From Pseudoalteromonas espejiana DSM 9414 (lineage in GTDB: Bacteria; Pseudomonadota; Gammaproteobacteria; Enterobacterales; Alteromonadaceae): a stretch of 64,000 bases of DNA. A program made the translations under genes and the position numbers. The stretch is taken from the NCBI RefSeq assembly GCF_002221525.1, contig NZ_CP011028.1:2181001-2245000 (forward strand). Direction: 5' to 3'. Position 1 is the stretch's first letter. Every line of letters starts with the position of its first letter. Positions 28,067-34,235 of the stretch are shown here, in pieces. Under the pieces are notes generated by a model. The model made no database searches. It saw only the letters and a program-made list of their open reading frames with translations, and had not been told where the DNA came from.

Positions 28067-28180
28067 TTATAACAATCACATTAAGTCGCTCGCAGGCTCG
28101 CTGGGACAGTAACACGTGGGCTCTGTCGCTTCGCTCGGATTTTAGCCCACGTGTTACTGCCCCTTATGTGGGTGTTAGAT
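28067..28180 (+). other. attC site 2
   Basis: R'' TTATAAC (28067-28073) and R' GTTAGAT (28174-28180). The interior folds through CACGTGGGCT/AGCCCACGTG arms and ends in CTGCCCCTTATGTGGGT. About 114 bp. Confidence 0.9.
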
Positions 28181-28196
28181 TTCGAACGAGGGTCAT

Positions 28197-28883
28197 ATGA
28201 CTATCACAGAAAAAATAGCAATTATCGTTTCAGGATTATCTTTAATTTTGGTAGTTCTATCTATGTTAAAGAACTACTTCAAAAATGAAGACTTTAGGTC
28301 TGCATTTAAAAATTACGTTGATCCGTCCACTAAGCTTACGGTTAGAGCAAAGGCATGTAGCAAAATTATCGAGATTGTTTTAGTGGATACCATGCCGCTT
28401 GGGAAATACAACAGAAAAGCAATTCTTTTGATGAATTCGGCATTGATAACTTCAGTATCAACTCTTTACAGCAAAAGCGATGCTAGTTCAGCAGAAAAGA
28501 AACGTTCCAATACAATCGTAGGTGTGATGCTGCTCGAAAGACTCAAAAAATCTGCCAAGCTACAGTTGGTCTTGTCCTTATGCCTAGTCATAAACTTGTT
28601 GGTTTCGTTTCTGCCGACAATTGATTTTAGCTATTTTTTGCTCGCTATTGCTTCTTTACTACTTCTTTGTACACATGCAGACCAGCAACTTATCGAATAT
28701 AGGATGAAAAAAGGCTGGTATGGCAAAAATGAGTATGAAACCAAAGAGATAATTAATTTTATCATTAGTCATTCAAATAAAGATGACTTCAATGATTCAG
28801 GGGGATTGAAACGAGTAATTCCTTTGCCTGAGATTGAACCTGAATCTGAAAAAGCAAGCGGTTTTGGCGGAGCGACGGTATGA
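28197..28883 (+). CDS. cassette 3, gene A: membrane protein of unknown function
   Basis: 228 residues. One membrane segment lies at residues 6-25 (IAIIVSGLSLILVVLSML) and a hydrophobic pair at about 120-160 (LVLSLCLVINLLVSFLPTID, FLLAIASLLLLCTH). The soluble part between them (about 26-118) is rich in Lys and Ser. The C-terminal tail after residue 165 is hydrophilic and ends in GFGGATV. No known family is recognised. Its stop overlaps the start of gene B by four bases (ATGA), so the two are co-translated and travel as one cassette. This two-gene arrangement suggests a functional pair. Confidence 0.7.
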   Translation: MTITEKIAIIVSGLSLILVVLSMLKNYFKNEDFRSAFKNYVDPSTKLTVRAKACSKIIEIVLVDTMPLGKYNRKAILLMNSALITSVSTLYSKSDASSAEKKRSNTIVGVMLLERLKKSAKLQLVLSLCLVINLLVSFLPTIDFSYFLLAIASLLLLCTHADQQLIEYRMKKGWYGKNEYETKEIINFIISHSNKDDFNDSGGLKRVIPLPEIEPESEKASGFGGATV

Positions 28884-29329
28884 ATCAAGAATCTGTAACT
28901 GAGTTTATTAGAAAGTCGATTAACATTCTATTTGTGTCAAATCCGCGAGGTACAAGTCTTGGTGTTTTAATTGGTGTGATTTTGGATGCTCTTCTAGGAT
29001 TAGCATCGCCAATTTTAAAAACTGTGGAGGCTTTAAATTTTGGTGCAATTAAAATGTGGCATTTAATTGGTCTTGGCGTAGTTTCTATGAATTTACCCTG
29101 TTATCTACGTAGAAAAGAAGTCGATCAATCTATAGTAAAAGCAATTGAATATATTGAAGAGCAAAAGAAAAATGGATCAATCTCTGATTGGCAGGCAAAT
29201 CAGATGTACGTAAACCTTCATAACAAAGTTCTAGAAAGCGTCACTTTAGATCTGGCTACTCAGGAAACTACGAGTAGTCTCGACGAGCTTGTTACGCAGC
29301 CTCAATCTGAGGAAAAATCTAACAAGTAA
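28880..29329 (+). CDS. cassette 3, gene B: membrane protein of unknown function
   Basis: 149 residues. Two hydrophobic segments (about residues 24-44, LGVLIGVILDALLGLASPIL, and 55-75, WHLIGLGVVSMNLPC) are followed by a helical, charged C-terminal tail (VDQSIVKAIEYIEEQKKNGSISDWQANQMYVNLHNKVLES). No family is recognised. Its start overlaps the end of gene A by four bases. Its stop codon is inside attC 3. Confidence 0.7.
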   Translation: MNQESVTEFIRKSINILFVSNPRGTSLGVLIGVILDALLGLASPILKTVEALNFGAIKMWHLIGLGVVSMNLPCYLRRKEVDQSIVKAIEYIEEQKKNGSISDWQANQMYVNLHNKVLESVTLDLATQETTSSLDELVTQPQSEEKSNK

Positions 29330-29375
29330 AGCCACGGGACACAGCAAAGCTGCGCCCGTGCTTTAAGCGTTATGC
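29317..29375 (+). other. attC site 3 (short)
   Basis: R'' ATCTAAC (29317-29323), R' GTTATGC (29369-29375). Arms AAAGCCACGGG and CCCGTGCTTT form a compact 59-bp site, near the lower size limit of known attC. Confidence 0.9.
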
Positions 29376-29392
29376 ATTTAGAAGGTGGTTTA

Positions 29393-29800
29393 ATGGTTCG
29401 TGCTCTTAAAATTTTAATCTTTGGACTATTTAGTGGACCAATTCTAGCGGAGTTAATCGGCTTCATATCCCCTTTTGTTATGTTACGCGATGAAGAATTA
29501 GGATATCAGTTCCAAGACTCAGCTTATTACATCGGAGCATTTTCGAGTGTGTTTTTTTCAATAGCATTGCTGTTTGCTGCTTTTAATACGTCAAAGGTTT
29601 CCTATAAAATTGGAAGCTCTGTCATAGCTTTACTTTACATAATGTCCTCGTATTATGTTTTTCTCGACAGTGAGAGCCTAATGGAAACGATAATCTATGA
29701 CTTAAATTATTTGTGTGGCGTGGCGAGTTTAACTTTAGGGGCCTTTATCGCCTTACACTGTTTTAAAAACACAAATCACTCTGTATATAAACATGCATAA
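29393..29800 (+). CDS. cassette 4: four-helix membrane protein of unknown function
   Basis: 135 residues with four hydrophobic segments: LIFGLFSGPILAELIGFISPF, YIGAFSSVFFSIALLFAAF, IGSSVIALLYIMSSYYVFL and LCGVASLTLGAFIALHCF. No family is recognised. The start is taken as the ATG at 29393, directly after GAAGGTGG. An in-frame ATG at 29372 lies inside the attC R' sequence, and using it would place the Shine-Dalgarno within the gene. Its stop is just upstream of attC 4. Confidence 0.65.
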   Translation: MVRALKILIFGLFSGPILAELIGFISPFVMLRDEELGYQFQDSAYYIGAFSSVFFSIALLFAAFNTSKVSYKIGSSVIALLYIMSSYYVFLDSESLMETIIYDLNYLCGVASLTLGAFIALHCFKNTNHSVYKHA

Positions 29801-29902
29801 CAACTCAATAAACTCACTCACTTCGTTCGCTGGGACGCATACACGCAGGGCGGCTTCGCCATTATGCCCTACGTGCCTGCGCCCGTTATTGAAAAGTTAT
29901 AT
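29795..29902 (+). other. attC site 4
   Basis: R'' GCATAAC (29795-29801) and R' GTTATAT (29896-29902). Nested arms AACTCAATAA/TTATTGAAAA and CACGCAGGGC/GCCCTACGTG span about 108 bp. Confidence 0.9.
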
Positions 29903-29942
29903 TGCTAAAAAAGTACAGTGAGTTTTCAGCATCGGAGAATAA

Positions 29943-30380
29943 ATGAAAAAGGAACTTACAGATATATTTGAAGTTGACTCAGTTCTAAAGACTCTCGTTC
30001 TTTGCGTGCTCACAATAGGTTCGTATTTAATCTATAAACTTTACCGTTTTTCAAACCAAATCAACAAGCATACAGAGCTTAAAATATCTAAATATTTTAT
30101 CCTTACTACTGTAATTTTATTTGGCATTTCATTAGCTAGTTTAATTTATGGTTTAGTTAATATTCACGATTTATCCATTTTAAAAAGCTCAATTGTTATT
30201 CATTTGGTTTCAAGTGTTTTTGATGTAACGTGGATAGTTATGGTCCGCAATCGTATAAATCAAATTTCAGGTTCAAGTAAAGGTGACATACTTTGGTTAA
30301 ATCCATTCATTACATCAATTTTTCATGTAATCTATATGCAACATAAAATTAATCAAAGCTTGGTTAAAACCGCAATATAA
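29943..30380 (+). CDS. cassette 5: membrane protein, DUF4234-like topology
   Basis: 145 residues with three to four hydrophobic segments (LKTLVLCVLTIGSYLIYKLY, YFILTTVILFGISLASLIYGL, IVIHLVSSVFDVTWIVMV). The N-terminal LTIGSYLIYKLYRFSNQINKH and the later LNPFITSIFHVIYMQHKIN recall DUF4234-type membrane proteins, but this is weak and the function is unknown. The ATG at 29943 follows CGGAGA. The stop codon is within the truncated attC 5. Confidence 0.65.
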   Translation: MKKELTDIFEVDSVLKTLVLCVLTIGSYLIYKLYRFSNQINKHTELKISKYFILTTVILFGISLASLIYGLVNIHDLSILKSSIVIHLVSSVFDVTWIVMVRNRINQISGSSKGDILWLNPFITSIFHVIYMQHKINQSLVKTAI

Positions 30381-30410
30381 CAAGCAATTAAAGCGGGACT
30401 TTGCTCCTCC
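30375..30410 (+). other. truncated attC site 5 (left half only)
   Basis: R'' ATATAAC (30375-30381) is followed by AAGCAATTAAAGCGGGAC, similar to the start of attC 1. No GTTRRRY follows before the GNAT gene at 30418. The array therefore ends in a broken site. Confidence 0.75.
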
Positions 30411-30417
30411 CCCCCTT

Positions 30418-30873
30418 TTAATAGGCATCACGATTATTTTTGCCATACACATTCTCAGGGTTTATTTGCATTAGCAATGCTGGGTTATCTATCGCTTTAA
30501 ACCCATATTGCGCATAAAGGCCATGGGCATCAGAAGTGGCTAATAAAAAACGCCTAAGCCCTTGCAGATCAGGGTGTTCTACTATCGTTTTAACCAATAA
30601 CTTGCTCAAGCCATTACCTTGCAAATCTGGGGCAATAAATACATCCGCTAAATAGGCAAAAGTGGCGTTGTCGGTTACTACGCGGGCAAAGCCAACTTGC
30701 TCGTTATGAGCGCTGTAAACACCAAAGCACATTGAGTTATCAATTGCTTTTTGCATTACGCTTTTAGGTATTCCTTTTGCCCAATAAGTTTGCGAAATAA
30801 ATTGATAAATAACGTTAAAATCAAGCTTAGCTTTATTAGTACTCACTGAGTATTTTTGAATGTTAAGGCCCAT
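30418..30873 (-). CDS. GNAT-family N-acetyltransferase
   Basis: 151-residue single-domain GNAT protein. The acetyl-CoA binding motif A is FIAPDLQGNGLSKLLVKTIV (Q/RxxGxG/A as QGNGLS), and motif B is LYAQYGFKAIDNP. The substrate is unknown. It lies four bases downstream of the SDR gene on the same strand, so the two are likely co-transcribed. Its 3' end abuts the cassette array, whose last attC is truncated there. Confidence 0.85.
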   Translation of the reverse strand: MGLNIQKYSVSTNKAKLDFNVIYQFISQTYWAKGIPKSVMQKAIDNSMCFGVYSAHNEQVGFARVVTDNATFAYLADVFIAPDLQGNGLSKLLVKTIVEHPDLQGLRRFLLATSDAHGLYAQYGFKAIDNPALLMQINPENVYGKNNRDAY

Positions 30874-30877
30874 TACT

Positions 30878-31669
30878 TTACCTGTAGTTAGCTTTAGCAG
30901 TCAGCTTATTAAAAAGTGCAGGAAAGAAGCGCTTAATAGTCGGCGCCCATCCACTAATTCCCTGCCCTATTACAACTTCATCTTTTTTATTGCTAATTGC
31001 GCTTATCATTTTTTTAGCGGCTAGGCTTACGTTCATGCCATTTTCTATTGAGTGCTCTGGCTTGTTTTGCGCTATGCCTTGCTCGTTTAACGAATTATGT
31101 GCAATGGCTGTTTTAATAGAACCTGGGCAAATAGTTAAGCAATGAATGTTGTGCTCAGCAAGCTCTGCACGCAAGCAATCCATAAAACCCACTACCGCAT
31201 ATTTTGAGCCTGAATAGCCCGTTCTAAATTTAGAGCCTACTTTACCCGCAACGCTACTAATAGAGACGATTGAACCGCTTCGCCTTGCCACCATAGTAGG
31301 CGCTACCGCTTTAGTGAGTGCAATGAGGCCAAAATAGTTAACTTCCATCAACTGGCGGTAAACATTAAATTCGTTTTCTAAAAATAAGCTGCGCTGCGAT
31401 ACCCCACCGTTATTAATTAAAATATCGATAGCAGGTAATGTGTCGAGTAAATCAGTAACCTGAGCCAAAACAGCCTCAGGTGCTGACAAATCAAGAGGCA
31501 AAATAAGGTGCCCATCGCCGTTTAAACTTTGCTTTAGTTCGTTAAGTTTATCAACGCTTCTAGCTGATAAAATAATGTTGGCGCCCAGTGCTGCAAACTG
31601 TATTGCGAGTTCCTTGCCAATACCTGACGATGCGCCTGTGATCCACACTGATTTATTTTTATAGTCCAT
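30878..31669 (-). CDS. short-chain dehydrogenase/reductase
   Basis: 263 residues of the classical SDR fold. The cofactor motif is TGASSGIGKELA, followed by NNGG (the NNAG position) and the catalytic Ser and Tyr-Lys in SISSVAGKVGSKFRTGYSGSKYA. The C-terminal part has an extension usual for DltE/DHRS7-like SDRs. The substrate is unknown. First gene of a probable two-gene unit with the GNAT gene. Confidence 0.87.
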   Translation of the reverse strand: MDYKNKSVWITGASSGIGKELAIQFAALGANIILSARSVDKLNELKQSLNGDGHLILPLDLSAPEAVLAQVTDLLDTLPAIDILINNGGVSQRSLFLENEFNVYRQLMEVNYFGLIALTKAVAPTMVARRSGSIVSISSVAGKVGSKFRTGYSGSKYAVVGFMDCLRAELAEHNIHCLTICPGSIKTAIAHNSLNEQGIAQNKPEHSIENGMNVSLAAKKMISAISNKKDEVVIGQGISGWAPTIKRFFPALFNKLTAKANYR

Positions 31670-31753
31670 GTGTTTAGCCTTTTTTATTTTGTCAGGTGCA
31701 AATACCCACCGTGTTAAGTTAATGCTTATTTATAAAAAGATTTACCCTTTATA

Positions 31754-32257
31754 TTATGCCTTTGTGGGGCCTGCTATATCGTTAACTTCGTCTTCTAATT
31801 TTTTATAAAACCCCATTAAAAACAAAAGCTCAACAGTTACATACAACGGGCCAATAATTAAACCGATTAAATCATCTACAAAAGCCGGTTTTTTACCTTC
31901 GTAATAATGGCCAATAAACTGCAGCACCCAGCCAAATACAAACACGCCCACACCAATACTTAACCAAGGCCAAAAAGCCATAGCCGCTATAGGCTGCGCG
32001 GCAACCAGTAATAGTGTAAATAACACGCCCATAATAAACCCAAGCGAAAAGCTGAGCATAAAATAGTAAACCACCGATGCAAGTACAAATAGCTGTGCGC
32101 CATCTATAACTACACTACCGAGTGGAATTTGAATGCGTGCTAGCAAACACAGTGCAGCAAATACAATTAAAGGAATACCAAAAAAGTGGGTAAGAACATT
32201 TCGTTTTGAACGATGATACATGCCATATGTACCAAGTTGTTGTTGTAAGGTCTTCAT
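31754..32257 (-). CDS. Mpo1-like (DUF962) membrane protein
   Basis: 167 residues with four or five hydrophobic segments. The DUF962/YGL010w family motifs are visible: YHRSKRNVLTHFFGIPLIVF near the N-terminus and FIGHYYEGKKPAFVDDLIGLIIGPLYV near the C-terminus. Yeast Mpo1 is a dioxygenase of 2-hydroxy fatty acids that binds iron through such histidines. It is longer and closer to Mpo1 than the 103-residue DUF962 protein at 18244. It faces the SDR gene in tandem, with an 84-base gap. Confidence 0.87.
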   Translation of the reverse strand: MKTLQQQLGTYGMYHRSKRNVLTHFFGIPLIVFAALCLLARIQIPLGSVVIDGAQLFVLASVVYYFMLSFSLGFIMGVLFTLLLVAAQPIAAMAFWPWLSIGVGVFVFGWVLQFIGHYYEGKKPAFVDDLIGLIIGPLYVTVELLFLMGFYKKLEDEVNDIAGPTKA

Positions 32258-32328
32258 GTGTGTGCCTTTTTAGTGTTTTTAATACTATATCAGGCTTTTA
32301 AAAAATTACTCTGTCGGGTAACCGACAT

Positions 32329-33015
32329 TTATAAGTAGCAAAGCTGCTTTAATGCATTGGGATTTAAAATAGTTACTTTGTTATATCCCAGCTCAATTAA
32401 GTTTTCAGAGGCTAGCTTTTTGAGTATTTGATTGGCGGTTTGACGTGTTAGGTAGGTCATATCAGCTAATTGCTGTTGCGATAAATTAAGGGTATGGCCA
32501 TGAGCGTTGGCTAAATGAGCACACAGTAATAAAAGTCGCTTTGCTACACGTTGATCTGCGCTTAATAAAGCGTGATCTTCTATTGTGGTAAACATAACTC
32601 GCAGTTTTTGGGCTAGTAACTGGCCAAAATCTTGCCAATAATGCGGATGCTGATTTAACAATTGCTCTAATGCGCGCTGTGGAATAAAACATAGCGCAAC
32701 ATCTGTTTGTGCATAAACATCGTGGGTACGCACACCTTGATCAAACAAAGTCACTTCACCAAACCAAAGCGAGGCATCAATAAAACTTAAAACCGCTTCT
32801 TTACCATTATTACTTACACCGCTGATGCGCATAACGCCGCTCAATACAGCATAAATGCCGTTGTGTTTATCGCCGCGTAAAAAAAGTGATTGGTGCGCAC
32901 TCAGCGTTAAGCACTTTGCGTTGCTTAATAAAAACTGCTTTAGGTATTCGTCGCGCTCACAAAACCAGTGGCCTTGTGTAATCACATTAAGCTGCGCTTT
33001 GGTTAATCCGCTCAT
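32329..33015 (-). CDS. Crp/Fnr-family transcriptional regulator
   Basis: 228 residues. An N-terminal cyclic-nucleotide-binding-like beta-roll (LFLRGDKHNGIYAVLSGVMRISG) precedes a C-terminal winged helix (LSQQQLADMTYLTRQTANQILKKLASENLIELG). It lacks the N-terminal cysteine cluster of Fnr, and the cAMP-contact pattern of Crp is not clear, so the effector is unknown. Its start overlaps the end of the upstream lipoprotein gene by four bases (ATGA). Confidence 0.85.
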   Translation of the reverse strand: MSGLTKAQLNVITQGHWFCERDEYLKQFLLSNAKCLTLSAHQSLFLRGDKHNGIYAVLSGVMRISGVSNNGKEAVLSFIDASLWFGEVTLFDQGVRTHDVYAQTDVALCFIPQRALEQLLNQHPHYWQDFGQLLAQKLRVMFTTIEDHALLSADQRVAKRLLLLCAHLANAHGHTLNLSQQQLADMTYLTRQTANQILKKLASENLIELGYNKVTILNPNALKQLCYL

Positions 33016-33668
33016 TGCATTGTATTTATATGAGGTTGTTGCTCAACAGCTAACGCTTTTGGCAGGTCTAAATTACTGGCTATTACAAAGTCGTTATAAG
33101 CTTCGTTACCCGAAAAAAACTCGGCAATAAGTGATTCATTTTTATATACATTGACAGTAACACCACTGCCCATGCCACCAGAATTTATTATGTAGTAGTA
33201 ATAATTACCTTTATTAAAAAACAAAATGCTCTCGCCTACTTTCCCTATTTGGCGATAATAGCTACCAAATGGTTGTGCTTTAGTGGCTGTGTATTCTAAA
33301 CCTACATTTTGCAAAGTACCATAACGATAGGTAATTGCAGAGTTATTATTAGCCACACATACAGATAAAATATTTGGAGTGGGTGTAAGTGTATAAGTTA
33401 CTTTTTCACTTGGGTTTCGTATTACCTTTTGCATTTTTGCGTTTATATACGCTGTTTCACTGCGTTTACAGTGACTAGGGACTACCCCTTCTATCAGCCC
33501 ATCCACTACAACTTGGGTGTCTTGTTTAGGTTTAGTCGGTAAATTAGCGTTAGAGTTTTGCGCCGCTATTGGCGCTTTGGTACTGCTAAATAATCCGGGG
33601 TCTTCATCGCAACCGTTTAAAAACAGCACAGGGATACAATAGCAAAAAGAGATCAATTTAAAACTCAT
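33012..33668 (-). CDS. hypothetical lipoprotein
   Basis: 218 residues. The signal sequence ends in a lipobox-like FLNGC, so the protein should be membrane-anchored. A low-complexity linker (KAPIAAQNSNANLPTKPKQDT) is followed by a beta-rich domain with two further cysteines (SHCKRS, SVCVAN). No family is recognised. It overlaps the downstream Crp/Fnr gene by four bases and is probably co-transcribed with it; a link between the envelope protein and the regulator is only inferred. Confidence 0.65.
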   Translation of the reverse strand: MSFKLISFCYCIPVLFLNGCDEDPGLFSSTKAPIAAQNSNANLPTKPKQDTQVVVDGLIEGVVPSHCKRSETAYINAKMQKVIRNPSEKVTYTLTPTPNILSVCVANNNSAITYRYGTLQNVGLEYTATKAQPFGSYYRQIGKVGESILFFNKGNYYYYIINSGGMGSGVTVNVYKNESLIAEFFSGNEAYNDFVIASNLDLPKALAVEQQPHINTMQ

Positions 33669-34098
33669 ACTAATTCCATCTAATACAACTTAATCTTAAA
33701 ATAGCGACAAATCTGAGCAGTAGCAACCTTAAACAGCAGTTAGTTTTATAAATCATTTTTTGCACTACTTTGTGCAAATATTCTTTTACTATTTAGTGAC
33801 TTATTTAATTATTATTTACACGTTTACTGGTTTATTTACGAACAATTCATAAACTAATTAATACTAGCCGTGCTGTTCTTAAAAACGGTATAGTTTTGCA
33901 TTTTGCTAACGTTTTTTGCAGATAAATATTAAAGTATCTCCACTTTCACCTTCGCCCTTTCTATCTAACACAATAAATTAAGAGATAAGTCAAAGTGCAG
34001 GCTCCATTCACTTGGGTTTAAAACACAAATATAAAACAATTTGTTCTCATTTTGTTAAAACAAATATTGACCCGTTAAGAAAATTAAACTAGCATTTC

Positions 34099-34112
34099 TG
34101 GAAGCGCTTCCA
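34099..34112. promoter_or_regulatory. LacI-family operator 1 of the TonB receptor
   Basis: TGGAAGCGCTTCCA, a perfect 14-base palindrome. It lies in the gene-free 567-base region 33669-34235, otherwise AT-rich with no gene seen. Confidence 0.85.
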
Positions 34113-34138
34113 CAAAGGCGATTTTTAATTACCTTTTC

Positions 34139-34152
34139 TGGAAGCGCTTCCA
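34139..34152. promoter_or_regulatory. LacI-family operator 2 of the TonB receptor
   Basis: A second identical TGGAAGCGCTTCCA exactly 40 bases after the first, embedded in the same 19-base context (TTCTGGAAGCGCTTCCACA). The 40-base phasing would suit looping or cooperative binding. The receptor start is 84 bases downstream. Confidence 0.85.
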
Positions 34153-34235
34153 CACATTTGACAATGTTGTTAATTACACAAAAACAGTTCCATACTGGCT
34201 GTTAATAATAATGATAAAAGTACGAGGGAAACCGA

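Larger units (their letters stand above)
27184..30410 (+). mobile_element. integron gene-cassette array without integrase (CALIN-like)
   Basis: Five cassettes, all reading on the + strand and carrying six genes, are delimited by attC sites. In each cassette the bases after the entry GTT are complementary to the R'' end of its own attC: 9 bp for cassette 1, 12 bp for cassette 2, 9 bp for 3, 9 bp for 4 and 10 bp for 5. This is what insertion of circular cassettes by an integron integrase produces. The last attC is cut off after its R'' half at about 30410, next to the GNAT gene. The left junction GTTAGGG at 27184 has no recognisable attC before it. No intI gene is in the window, so the array is either an orphan or lies far from its integrase. 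Confidence 0.88.

Noticed and set aside
27825..28115. antisense frame of 96 codons over cassette 2
   Set aside because: It spans the attC and the reverse of a good gene with its own ribosome-binding site. No start context supports it.
26759..30417. prophage or genomic island with integrase
   Set aside because: No integrase, capsid, terminase or tRNA target is seen. The att-like features fit integron cassettes better.
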